A stretch of 64,000 nt of DNA from Nocardia pseudobrasiliensis NBRC 108224 (lineage in GTDB: Bacteria > Actinomycetota > Actinomycetes > Mycobacteriales > Mycobacteriaceae): positions 62,001 through 126,000 of the forward strand of contig NZ_BDBS01000012.1 in NCBI RefSeq assembly GCF_001613105.1, given 5' to 3'. The notes under the pieces were generated by a model. That model worked only from the letters and a program-made list of their open reading frames with translations. It was not told the DNA's origin and made no database searches. This document shows, piece by piece, positions 44,324 to 52,490 of this stretch; the stretch's first letter is position 1; each line of letters begins with the position of its first letter. The position numbers and the translations under genes are program-made.

Positions 44324-45105
44324 TGACTGCCGTAGCAGAGACCAAGGAAGCGAGCACCCCCTCGCGGCCCGCTCCCGTGCCCGACGGCTCGACCATGATC
44401 ACGGTCAAGGTCGCGCGATTCAACCCCGAGGACGGCCAAGGCGCGCACTGGGATTCGTTCCAGGTGCCTGTCCTGCCGACCGACCGCTTCCTCAACGTCC
44501 TCATCTACATCAAGTCCTATCTGGACGGCACGCTCACCTTCCGCCGCTCCTGCGCCCACGGTGTCTGCGGTTCCGACGCCATGCGCATCAACGGCGTGAA
44601 CCGGCTTGCGTGCAAGGTGCTGATGCGCGACATGCTGCCCAAGGGCGACAAGGCGCTGACCGTCACCGTCGAGCCGATCCGCGGCCTGCCCGTGGAGAAG
44701 GACCTCGTGGTGGACATGGATCCGTTCTTCGACGCGTTCAAGGCCGTCAAGCCGTACCTCATCACCCACGGCAACGAGCCCACCCGCGAGCGCATCCAGT
44801 CCCAGGCCGACCGCGCCCGCTTCGACGACACCACCAAGTGCATCCTCTGCGCCTGCTGCACCACCTCGTGCCCGGTGTACTGGAGCGACGGCAGCTACTT
44901 CGGTCCCGCCGCCATCGTCAACGCCCACCGCTTCATCTTCGACAGCCGCGACGAGGCCGCCCGCGAACGCCTGGACATCCTCAACGACGTAGAGGGCGTC
45001 TGGCGCTGCCGCACCACCTTCAACTGCACCGACGCCTGCCCCCGAGGCATCGAGGTCACCAAGGCCATCCAGGAAGTCAAGCGCGCCCTGCTGTTCGCCC
45101 GCTGA
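44323..45105 (+). CDS. sdhB: Succinate dehydrogenase iron-sulfur subunit
   Basis: 260 aa. The 2Fe-2S cluster motif is SCAHGVCGSDAMRINGVNRLAC; the C-terminal ferredoxin segments CILCACCTTSCPVY and CRTTFNCTDACPRG bind the 4Fe-4S and 3Fe-4S clusters. It carries electrons from the SdhA flavin to the quinone at SdhC/D. Followed by a terminator. Confidence 0.95.
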   Translation: MTAVAETKEASTPSRPAPVPDGSTMITVKVARFNPEDGQGAHWDSFQVPVLPTDRFLNVLIYIKSYLDGTLTFRRSCAHGVCGSDAMRINGVNRLACKVLMRDMLPKGDKALTVTVEPIRGLPVEKDLVVDMDPFFDAFKAVKPYLITHGNEPTRERIQSQADRARFDDTTKCILCACCTTSCPVYWSDGSYFGPAAIVNAHRFIFDSRDEAARERLDILNDVEGVWRCRTTFNCTDACPRGIEVTKAIQEVKRALLFAR

Positions 45106-45120
45106 CCAGGCCGAAACCCG

Positions 45121-45159
45121 AAGGCCGCCTTCATCTTCGGATGAGGGCGGCCTTTTCGT
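45121..45159 (+). terminator. Rho-independent terminator of the sdh operon
   Basis: AAGGCCGCC (45121-45129) pairs with GGCGGCCTT (45145-45153), extended by TTCATC/GATGAG, followed by TTCGTT. Confidence 0.8.
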
Positions 45160-45202
45160 TCGTCCCCCACCCATCCACAGACCGGACGGCATCGAATAGC
45201 GG

Positions 45203-45230
45203 TTGCATCAACCAGTATTGCTAGCAGTAA
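45203..45230 (+). promoter_or_regulatory. vapBC promoter with palindromic operator candidate
   Basis: TTGCAT (45203-45208) and AGTAAG (45226-45231) are spaced by 17 bases. The perfect palindrome TGCTAGCA (45219-45226) overlaps the spacer and could bind the VapB/VapBC complex. Confidence 0.4.
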
Positions 45231-45245
45231 GGGGGCGGATATACC

Positions 45246-45467
45246 GTGTTAAACATGAAGACGATGATCGACCTGGACGACGAGGCTCTGGAGCTGGCGG
45301 CCAGGGAGCTCGGGACGACGACCAAGAAGGACACCGTGAATGCGGCGTTGCGGTTCGTCGCCGAGCGGCGGCGTCGTGTGGAGGAGATCCTCAGCGATTA
45401 CCCGACCAGTCTCGGGTGGGGCTCCGATATCACCGATCCGGAGGTCATGAAGCAGGCCCGGCGATGA
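45246..45467 (+). CDS. vapB: VapB-type antitoxin
   Basis: 73 aa from a GTG at 45246 with GGGGG ten bases before; an ATG three codons later is an alternative. MKTMIDLDDEALELAAREL and TTTKKDTVNAALR are typical of the ribbon-helix-helix VapB family, which binds its own promoter and neutralises VapC. It ends in ATGA overlap with vapC. The tail (DPEVMKQARR) is the toxin-binding part. Confidence 0.88.
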   Translation: MLNMKTMIDLDDEALELAARELGTTTKKDTVNAALRFVAERRRRVEEILSDYPTSLGWGSDITDPEVMKQARR

Positions 45468-45898
45468 TCGAACGTATGCCACTGCGCCTGCACCTGGTGG
45501 ACACTTCAGCCGCCGCGCGCTTCAAAAATCCCGCGGTCCGGAAGGTCGTGGTCGACCTGGTCACCGACAAGGCGGCCGCGACCTGTGTCACGATCGATCT
45601 GGAAGCGGGGTACTCGTGCCCGAACTTCGCCGAGTTCCGGAAGGTCGCCAAGAGCCGCCGGGCTCAATTCCAGAACCTGCCACTCAACGAGACGATCGCC
45701 GAACGCGCTCGCGAAGTGCAAACACTGTTGGCGCGCAAGGGACATCAACGCGCCGTCGGTCCCGTCGACCTCCTGACCGCTGCGGTCGCGGAGTTCTACG
45801 GGGCGGTAATCGTTCATTATGACGAGGACTTCGAACACATCGCCTCGGTGACCAGACAACCTACCGTCTGGGTCGCTCCACGCGGCAGCATCGACTGA
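45464..45898 (+). CDS. vapC: VapC-type PIN-domain ribonuclease toxin
   Basis: 144 aa from the ATG at 45464. The PIN acidic site is complete: D13 (LVDTSA), E47 (TIDLEAG), D102 (PVDLLTA) and D120/D122 (HYDEDF). VapC toxins cleave tRNA or other structured RNA. Only the C-terminal part of a longer open frame is coding. The pair lies downstream of sdhB, a position that matches Rv3320c-Rv3321c, but here on the plus strand. Confidence 0.9.
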   Translation: MIERMPLRLHLVDTSAAARFKNPAVRKVVVDLVTDKAAATCVTIDLEAGYSCPNFAEFRKVAKSRRAQFQNLPLNETIAERAREVQTLLARKGHQRAVGPVDLLTAAVAEFYGAVIVHYDEDFEHIASVTRQPTVWVAPRGSID

Positions 45899-46152
45899 CA
45901 ACCGCGACCTTCATTCGCCCACAGGGCAATTCGAAATGCGAGAACTCGCCATCGGAAGACTTCGCCCACCCCTCAGGGAACAATACCGTCCGGTCTTCCA
46001 ACTCGCCCCCGCATTGCATTAGGGGCACACCCCATTTCGAATCCACACCCATCGATTCGAGCATTGCAATCCGCAAGACAGCGCTAACCTCCAAATCACG
46101 TTGAACGGTCAACCGAAAATGATCGTTCTCGTGCATCACGAGGAGCGCTACC

Positions 46153-47172
46153 GTGCGAATTTCGATACGTACATTTGCCACATCATTTACCGCCGCATTG
46201 CTTTGGCTCGTACCGGGCGTGTGTTCGGCCGATCAACCCGCGCAGCCGAATGGCTGTCAGCCGATATCGTTTTCGGTGCCGCAGGGCACCATGGCCGCGA
46301 CGCTGTGTCTACCGGCGACGAACCCGACCGGCACCGTCATGGTGTTGATGGCGGGCTCCAACTACAACCACACCTATTGGGATTTCCCGTATCAGCCCGA
46401 CACCTACAATTTTCGGCAAGCCATGAACGCGGGCGGTTACGCGACGCTCGTAGTCGATCGGCTCGGTGACGGTGCGAGCTCCCGGCCGCCGAGCGCGACG
46501 CTGACGGCGACCGGGACCACCGCGGCCCTGCACGGCATCGTTCAGGCGCTGCGCCAGGGAGTTTCGGGTAATCAGCCGTTCCGCAAGGTCGTCATCGCCG
46601 GGCATTCGCTGAGTTCGGGTATCGACGTGCTGGAGGCCACCACCTTTCACGATGTGGACGGTGTGCTGCTCACCGGATACTCGCACGACCTGAACTATCT
46701 CCAGGTTTCCAGCGTGATCGCGACATACCATCCGGCCGCGGAGGATCCGAATTTCGCGGGCAAGGGCTACGACCCGGGTTATCTCACAACACAACCCGGT
46801 ACCCGGGCCGCCGATTTCTTCGGCACCGGCTACGACCCGCAGGTCGTCGCCACCGATGAGGCGACCAAGGATGTCTTCTCGCTGTCGGAATATCCCGACG
46901 GCCTGTCCTCCACACTCCCAGCGGTTTCCAATTCCATCGACGTCCCGGTCATGCTCGTCGACGGCAGCCTGGACAAAATGTCCTGCGGCACGAATTTCGC
47001 GATTTGCCACGACAGCGCCACGTTGCAGTCCGCGGAAGCGCTCTACTTCAGCCCGGCGGCCCACCTGCGGACCTATGTGCTCCCCGGGTCTGGGCATTCG
47101 GTGAATCTGGCGCCCAACACCAAGGATTACCAAGCCGCCGTTCTCGATTGGGCGAACTCCACTTTCCGATAG
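46153..47172 (+). CDS. Secreted alpha/beta hydrolase
   Basis: 339 aa from a GTG at 46153 with GAGGAG nine bases before. A signal peptide (MRISIRTFATSFTAALLWLV, cleavage near CSA) is followed by an alpha/beta hydrolase with catalytic Ser152 in GHSLSSG, Asp in VDGSLDK and His in GSGHSVN. Cys pairs suggest disulfides. It resembles extracellular esterases or lipases; the substrate is unknown. The 254 bases upstream, after vapC, hold no gene that I can support. Confidence 0.85.
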   Translation: MRISIRTFATSFTAALLWLVPGVCSADQPAQPNGCQPISFSVPQGTMAATLCLPATNPTGTVMVLMAGSNYNHTYWDFPYQPDTYNFRQAMNAGGYATLVVDRLGDGASSRPPSATLTATGTTAALHGIVQALRQGVSGNQPFRKVVIAGHSLSSGIDVLEATTFHDVDGVLLTGYSHDLNYLQVSSVIATYHPAAEDPNFAGKGYDPGYLTTQPGTRAADFFGTGYDPQVVATDEATKDVFSLSEYPDGLSSTLPAVSNSIDVPVMLVDGSLDKMSCGTNFAICHDSATLQSAEALYFSPAAHLRTYVLPGSGHSVNLAPNTKDYQAAVLDWANSTFR

Positions 47173-47178
47173 TGGACA

Positions 47179-47216
47179 CCGTGGCTGCCCTCATCGGCCG
47201 ATGAGGGCAGCCACGG
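47179..47216. terminator. Perfect 38-bp palindromic terminator
   Basis: CCGTGGCTGCCCTCATCGG and its exact complement CCGATGAGGGCAGCCACGG abut. It ends the hydrolase gene and the convergent small membrane gene. Confidence 0.85.
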
Positions 47217-47220
47217 TCAC

Positions 47221-47415
47221 CTACACTTCGTCCTTCGCGGTATTACTCGCGACAGCGCCACCCAGCGCGACCAACAACCCGGCCGCGCCCAACACGATCC
47301 CGAACCACGGCTGCATCTCATCGGCCCAGGCCAAAATGATGAAATGCATGTCCAACTGCTGTAGCAGCAGTGACCCGAATCCGAGCACCGCAAGCCAAAT
47401 ACCGATACGCACCAT
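47221..47415 (-). CDS. Small two-helix membrane protein
   Basis: 64 aa from the ATG at 47415, with GGGGGG seven bases upstream. Two transmembrane helices: about 4-20 (IGIWLAVLGFGSLLLQQL) and 36-55 (WFGIVLGAAGLLVALGGAV). No family recognised. Ends at the terminator. Confidence 0.7.
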   Translation of the reverse strand: MVRIGIWLAVLGFGSLLLQQLDMHFIILAWADEMQPWFGIVLGAAGLLVALGGAVASNTAKDEV

Positions 47416-47505
47416 GAGGAAGCCCCCCGATTCTCGAGTCGGCGGGGCTGCCTCCAACAACCGCGCCGACGAACTACAACGGGCGGAAGCCTACAAGCAA
47501 TGCCG

Positions 47506-49005
47506 CTACGCGCAACTCAGCTCGGCCGGAACCACCAGATCCGTGAGGTAGCGAACCAGCGGCTGATCAATACACGACACACCTTGGAATGCGGCACTGT
47601 GCTGAGTGCCCCGATAGGTGATCAGCGCAGCGCCGAGATATCCGGCCAGATTACGACCGCCCTGATACGGCGTCACCGGATCACCGGTGGTGGCCACGAC
47701 AACGGTTTTGGGCAGACCGTGCGTATCGGGAACGTGCGGTTGTGCGAAGGGCTCGAACGGCCAGAAGTTGCACACCCCGAGCGGGAACTGTCCGGTGGCC
47801 TGACCGTCATCGAAAGCCGGTGCGACAGAACGGGTCCGGCTATCGATCTCCACACCCGCGGCCCGGTCGGTCCGCGGCTCCTCGCCACAGAGCACCGCGC
47901 GCTGGAGATCTCGCTGCACCATCCCCTCCATGAAATCGGTCATCCGCGCCAGCGTGTCGCCGTGGCCGCCACGCAACTCGGTCAGACCCCGCGTGATCAC
48001 GGGCCACAGCTGCGGCGAGTACAGCGAGTTCATCACCGCACCCATCGCGCCCATCCAGCCGAGGCCCCGACCGTCCGCCGTCGGCGCGGGCCGGCGCTGC
48101 AGCGGAGTCAGCAACTCCCGCAACGAATCACTCGCGCGCGCCGGATCGGTCCCGACCGGGCAATCGGGTGATTTCGCACAATCGGCGGCATACGCCTCGA
48201 AGGCGTGTTGGAATCCCGCGGAAGCGGCCACCTCATCGAGGATCGGCGCGGTCGGATCGATCGGCGCGTCCAACACCATGGCGCGCACTCGATCCGGATA
48301 CAGCTCGGCGATGGTCGATCCGAGCCGGGAACCATAGGAGCCGCCGAAGTAGGTCAACTTGTCATCACCGAGCGCGCCGCGAATCACATCGAAGTCTCGC
48401 GCGACATCCGCGGTACCGATGTGCCGCAACAGATCCACACCGGTTCGGCGGACACAATCGGCGACGTACTCCCGATGCCGCTGTTCGGTGGCCGCGATTC
48501 CGGCGGGCGACAGATCCCAGATCGGATCCTCTCGATGCGCCCGATGTTCCTCGGGCGTACGGCATGTCACGGTCGGGGTGGATGCCCCGAGCCCCCGTAC
48601 ATCGATGCCGATCAGGTCGAAACGTTCGGCGAGCGGAGTCTTGGCCAGCATCATCGGCAGGGCGAGCCCCGGCACGCCGGGACCGCCGGGATTGGTGAGC
48701 AGCGAACCGACCCGGGCCCCACTCGCCCGGTGTCGCGAAATCGCGATCCGCGCGGTATCCCCGTCCGGCCGGTCGTAGTCGAGCGGAACCGTCACCCGCG
48801 CGCATTCGAACCCCGCGCCACCGAGCATGTCCGCGCCGGAATAGCTTTCGCACGACTCCCATGCGATCGGCTGCTGATAATAGCGATCGAGCGGCCCGGA
48901 ATCGGCCACCGCCTGACCGCCACACGCGACAATCGCGAGCGCCACCGCGCCCGCAATCGGCCATCTCCGAACACGATTCGCAGTTCTATTGCGCCAGAAG
49001 ACCAT
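47506..49005 (-). CDS. Secreted alpha/beta hydrolase, TAP/tripeptidyl aminopeptidase type
   Basis: 499 aa from the ATG at 49005 with GGGGGG before it; the frame goes on to 49038. The N-terminal signal peptide (RRWPIAGAVALAIVACGG) is lipoprotein-like or Sec. The hydrolase has NPGGPGVPG, the nucleophile elbow GGSYGSRLG, the Asp in VVATTGDPVTPY and His in GTQHSAAF. TAP-type enzymes remove N-terminal peptides outside the cell. The C-terminus has the extra Cys-containing segment of the family (CIDQPLVRYL). Confidence 0.88.
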   Translation of the reverse strand: MVFWRNRTANRVRRWPIAGAVALAIVACGGQAVADSGPLDRYYQQPIAWESCESYSGADMLGGAGFECARVTVPLDYDRPDGDTARIAISRHRASGARVGSLLTNPGGPGVPGLALPMMLAKTPLAERFDLIGIDVRGLGASTPTVTCRTPEEHRAHREDPIWDLSPAGIAATEQRHREYVADCVRRTGVDLLRHIGTADVARDFDVIRGALGDDKLTYFGGSYGSRLGSTIAELYPDRVRAMVLDAPIDPTAPILDEVAASAGFQHAFEAYAADCAKSPDCPVGTDPARASDSLRELLTPLQRRPAPTADGRGLGWMGAMGAVMNSLYSPQLWPVITRGLTELRGGHGDTLARMTDFMEGMVQRDLQRAVLCGEEPRTDRAAGVEIDSRTRSVAPAFDDGQATGQFPLGVCNFWPFEPFAQPHVPDTHGLPKTVVVATTGDPVTPYQGGRNLAGYLGAALITYRGTQHSAAFQGVSCIDQPLVRYLTDLVVPAELSCA

Positions 49006-49051
49006 TCGTCCCCCCTGAGTAGTTCCCATAGCCCCCACAGTCTGACACGAA

Positions 49052-49085
49052 GGCCGCCTTCATCCCTCATCGGATGAAGGCGGCC
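49052..49085 (-). terminator. Hairpin terminator after phoA
   Basis: Perfect 14-bp arms GGCCGCCTTCATCC / GGATGAAGGCGGCC with a six-base loop. It is downstream of the tandem repeat at the end of phoA. Confidence 0.75.
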
Positions 49086-49108
49086 CAAGCCGCGCGAGCG
49101 CGAATTAC

Positions 49109-49208
49109 CTACCGGCAGCCCGCATCCGCCAACCACTTACCAGCAGCCCGCATCCGCCAACCACTTACCGGCGGCCTGCTTCCGCCACTTACTTACCGGC
49201 GGCCTGCT
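49109..49208. repeat. 28-bp tandem repeat (3.6 copies) overlapping the phoA stop
   Basis: Units start at 49109, 49137, 49165 and 49193 (partial). They share the pattern TACC-GGC/AGC-GGCCTGC or GCCCGCA-TCCGCCA. The phoA stop is at 49189-49191 in the third unit. Since 28 is not a multiple of three, a gain or loss of a unit would alter or move the end of the protein only when it adds within the coding part. Confidence 0.8.
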
Positions 49209-50673
49209 TTTTGGCCCGGTCCAGACCCAGCGCATCGCTGAGGGTGAAGAACATATCGGTCTGATCGGTCAGGCCGACCACATTCGCCGCACGCGGACCG
49301 TAGGCGGCCACGCGCAGCTGAGTTCCGGTGTGCTCCTGCGAACCACCCGGCTCGGCATTGCCGTAGGAGACACCCATCTCCGCGCCGTCCTTGGTGATGA
49401 CCTTGCTGGTCAGCGACTGCGATTTGGTGTCCAGCGGAACGATCTGGCTCGAGTGGGCGTGATCGGCGGTCACGACCACCAGGGTGTTGCCGTCGGCCTT
49501 GGCGAACTCCAGCGCGGCCTGCACGGCCTGATCCAGATCGACGGTCTCACCGATCTGACCGCACGGATTGGCATTGTGGTCCTGCTTATCGATCGAGGCG
49601 CCCTCGACCTGCAAGAAGAACCCGTCCTTACGCTCCTTGAGCAGATCGATCGCCTTGCGCGTCATACCCGCCAGATCCGGCAGACTCGCCGTCCGCTCGG
49701 GATTGGTATCCTTGCAGGTCTGCGCGGGCTTGGTGAGCCCGTCGCGCACCGCCAACTCACCGGTCCAGCGCACCGGCATATTGCCCGGGGAGAACAGGCC
49801 GAGCACCGGCGCGTTCTGATCGGCCTTGGCCACCGCATCGAGTCCGGCGCGATCGTTGACCACGTTGTAGCCGCGCGACTTCGCCTGCTCCAGCAGGGTC
49901 TTGTCCTTGAACTCGCCCGCGGTGGCCTTCTGATCGAAGCTCTTGGAACCGCCGCCCAGCGTCACATCGGCGCGGGTGTTCAGCAGCTGCTCGCTGATCG
50001 AGCCGAGGCCGCCCTGCTCGAGCGCATTGGTCGGGCACTTCACCGAAGTCTCTTCCGGCCCATAGCATTTGCGGTCGGTGACATGCGCGCCCAGTACGGC
50101 CGGAGTCGCGTCCTGGATCTCGGCGGTGGTCACATTGCCCGTGGCCTTGCCGTTGGCCTTGGCGATCTCGATCAGGTTCGTCTGCGGCGCACCGGTGATG
50201 TCCACGCCGATCGCACCGTTGTAGGACTTGGTTCCGGTCGCCCACGCCGTGCCGCTGGCCGCGGAATCGGTGACGTAGTCCGGCTTTCCGGTCTTCTTGT
50301 CCAGCGAGTAGTGGGTGTAGGAGCCGGTCAGCGGCAGCGCGTCGATACCCTTGAAATAGCCGCCCGCACCCTCGGCCACATTGCGCGCCACGGTGATCTC
50401 CGAGTCGCCCATACCATCGCCGATCAGCAGGATGACATTCTTGGCCTGCTTGCCATTGATCGAATCACGCAGCGCCGCAGTGCGATCGCCCGTGGTGCGG
50501 CGCGCGCCGCCATTGTCGGACAGCTTGCCCTGCGCACCCGGGGTGAGCAGCGAACCGTTGGAACCCTTGTCGGAATCCGAACTACAGCCGACCACCAACC
50601 CGATCAGGACGGCGGCCGCACCGGGCAGGGCGGCCGCCCGGACCCACCGAGACCTGGACGAGGCGAAAGACAT
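49189..50673 (-). CDS. phoA: Alkaline phosphatase, lipoprotein type
   Basis: 494 aa. Lipobox VVGC30 after a hydrophobic signal, so it is tethered outside the membrane. Metal and catalytic motifs: [29 protein letters not shown] (catalytic Ser), [14 protein letters not shown] and the late His in [11 protein letters not shown]. It releases phosphate from monoesters. Its last codons lie in a tandem repeat and it is followed by a terminator. It is divergent from phhA. Confidence 0.93.
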   Translation of the reverse strand: MSFASSRSRWVRAAALPGAAAVLIGLVVGCSSDSDKGSNGSLLTPGAQGKLSDNGGARRTTGDRTAALRDSINGKQAKNVILLIGDGMGDSEITVARNVAEGAGGYFKGIDALPLTGSYTHYSLDKKTGKPDYVTDSAASGTAWATGTKSYNGAIGVDITGAPQTNLIEIAKANGKATGNVTTAEIQDATPAVLGAHVTDRKCYGPEETSVKCPTNALEQGGLGSISEQLLNTRADVTLGGGSKSFDQKATAGEFKDKTLLEQAKSRGYNVVNDRAGLDAVAKADQNAPVLGLFSPGNMPVRWTGELAVRDGLTKPAQTCKDTNPERTASLPDLAGMTRKAIDLLKERKDGFFLQVEGASIDKQDHNANPCGQIGETVDLDQAVQAALEFAKADGNTLVVVTADHAHSSQIVPLDTKSQSLTSKVITKDGAEMGVSYGNAEPGGSQEHTGTQLRVAAYGPRAANVVGLTDQTDMFFTLSDALGLDRAKKQAAGK

Positions 50674-50914
50674 ACGAAACCCAATCTACTTTTCCGAACC
50701 GATACGAGCCGACCGGATAGTGCACGCCGACCCTGAACCCAGAGCAACACGTCGGTTAATTACGCATGAAACAGACAAAGGGCGCGACGAGGACAGGCTG
50801 TCAGGTGCCGACCGGTCCGGACGGTTTGCGCAAACCCCAAGTAAATGGTAGTCAAACTGCACAGCAAAACAGCGGTTTCTTGTCTCATCCGCCTGGCAGT
50901 GCTTGCATCGAGAC

Positions 50915-51808
50915 ATGTTCAACGAAGCTCAGCTGTACTCGCCAGTGACCAAAGGTACCGACGGTGATGTGACGGTGCACCTGAGCGACGAGCACCCCGG
51001 CGTGCACGACCAGGTGTATCGCTCGCGCCGCAACGCGATCGCCGCCATGGCGCTGTCCTACCGTCCCGGTGAACCGCTGCCGCATGTCGAATACACCGAT
51101 GAGGAACAGGAAGTCTGGCGAATCGTCTCCGCCGAACTCGCCCGCAAACACCTCAAATACGCCTCCGCCGAGGTACTCGCGGGCGAGGAACGTCTCGGCC
51201 TGCCCACCGATCACATCCCGCAGCTCGACGAGGTGACGGCGAAACTGGTGCCGCTCAGCGGATTCCAGTACGTCCCCGCCGCGGGCCTGGTGCCGCTGCG
51301 CCAGTTCTTCGGCTCCTTCGCCGACCGAACCTTCCACTCCACCCAGTACATCCGCCACCACTCCGCCCCGCTGTACACCCCCGAACCCGACTCCATCCAC
51401 GAAATCATCGGCCACGCCAACCAATTGGCCAGCCCGCGTTTCGCCGCGATCTACGCCGAGGTCGGCGCGGCGGTGGCCCGGCTGGAAACCGATGCGGCCC
51501 TGAAGTTCCTGGCCGATGTGTTCTGGTTCTCCATGGAATTCGGCGTGGTTCGCGAACAAGGCGAGGTGCGCTGCTACGGCGCGGGCCTGCTGTCGTCCTA
51601 CGGCGAGATCGAGGAGTTCCGCGGAGCGCAGTTGCGACCGTTGAACATTCGCGAGATGGGCACCGCGGTCTACGACATCACCCACTACCAGCCCGTACTG
51701 TACTGCGCGGAATCCATCGCCGAGATCGAGGACGTCGTCGGCGGCTTCTTCGCCTCGATGACCGACGACGTCGTCGCCCGCGAACAGGCGGCCCATCGAC
51801 CCGTCTGA
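50915..51808 (+). CDS. phhA: Aromatic amino acid hydroxylase (phenylalanine 4-monooxygenase-like)
   Basis: 297 aa. Biopterin- and iron-dependent hydroxylase fold: PDSIHEIIGHANQL gives the His-x4-His iron ligands and EIEEF the Glu. It lacks an N-terminal regulatory ACT domain, as in bacterial PhhA. It would convert phenylalanine to tyrosine using tetrahydropterin. An in-frame TTG lies four codons earlier; the ATG at 50915 is chosen. The 241-base divergent gap to phoA contains no other gene. Confidence 0.9.
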   Translation: MFNEAQLYSPVTKGTDGDVTVHLSDEHPGVHDQVYRSRRNAIAAMALSYRPGEPLPHVEYTDEEQEVWRIVSAELARKHLKYASAEVLAGEERLGLPTDHIPQLDEVTAKLVPLSGFQYVPAAGLVPLRQFFGSFADRTFHSTQYIRHHSAPLYTPEPDSIHEIIGHANQLASPRFAAIYAEVGAAVARLETDAALKFLADVFWFSMEFGVVREQGEVRCYGAGLLSSYGEIEEFRGAQLRPLNIREMGTAVYDITHYQPVLYCAESIAEIEDVVGGFFASMTDDVVAREQAAHRPV

Positions 51809-51810
51809 GC

Positions 51811-51873
51811 GCCGCACCCCATCCCGCTCCTCGCACTGTTGAAGGGGGTGCGAAGGGTGGGACGGGGTGCGGC
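51811..51873. terminator. Long imperfect hairpin between phhA and tetR
   Basis: GCCGCACCCCATCCCGCTCC and the right strand GGGTGGGACGGGGTGCGGC pair with few mismatches. It lies between two convergent genes. Confidence 0.65.
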
Positions 51874-51878
51874 CGGAC

Positions 51879-52490
51879 TCAGCGGCGTTCCGGATCCGTC
51901 GTGGCGAACATGGGCATTCCCGCCTCCAGGAACCGCATGATCCGGTCCAGTTTCGCCAAATCGAGTCCGCCCGTGCCGAAGGCGGTCATCGCCGCCCCGA
52001 TCAGCGCGCCGGCGAACGCCCGGACCTCGAGGTCGTCGGGCTCGCGGCCCACCCGGCGCGCGACGATCTCGGACACCATCAGCAGATTCCGCTCGGTCTC
52101 CTGGGCGATCACACCGCGCAGTTCCGGCTCCCGCCAGATCAATTGCATACGATCCTGCTCGAACGCCACATCCTCGGCATCCAGCTGCGCGAAGGTCTGC
52201 GTGACCGCGTTGCGGAACGCCGCCAGCGGCGACAGTTCCAGCGGCTGATCCTCGATCGCGCGGAGCATGATCGGATCCATATCGTCGGTGAGCGCCACCT
52301 GCTCCTTGGACGGGAAGTAGCGGAAGAAGGTGCTCGGCGAAATGTCGGCCGCCGCGGCGATCTGTTCGACGGTCGTCTCGGCATAGCCCTGCCGCTTGAA
52401 CAACCGCATCGCCTCGGTCCGAATCGTGCGGCGAGTGCGCTCCTTCTTCCGCTCGCGTAAGCCCGCGGGCATCTTCGAATCAGCCGACAT
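51879..52490 (-). CDS. TetR family regulator of an efflux pump
   Basis: 203 aa. DNA-binding domain about residues 15-60 (RTIRTEAMRLFKRQGYAETT, EQIAAAADISPSTFFRYFPSKEQ). Its start at 52490 lies 11 bases inside the end of the upstream MFS gene, so the two are cotranscribed, with the pump first. It probably represses the pair. Confidence 0.9.
   Translation of the reverse strand: MSADSKMPAGLRERKKERTRRTIRTEAMRLFKRQGYAETTVEQIAAAADISPSTFFRYFPSKEQVALTDDMDPIMLRAIEDQPLELSPLAAFRNAVTQTFAQLDAEDVAFEQDRMQLIWREPELRGVIAQETERNLLMVSEIVARRVGREPDDLEVRAFAGALIGAAMTAFGTGGLDLAKLDRIMRFLEAGMPMFATTDPERR

Noticed and set aside
45861..46181. 106-codon minus-strand frame upstream of the secreted hydrolase
   Set aside because: It overlaps the hydrolase start region and the end of vapC and shows no recognised family or start signal.
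50844..50963. Short frame starting ATGGTAGTC before phhA
   Set aside because: It runs into phhA in another frame and has no ribosome-binding site or conserved character.
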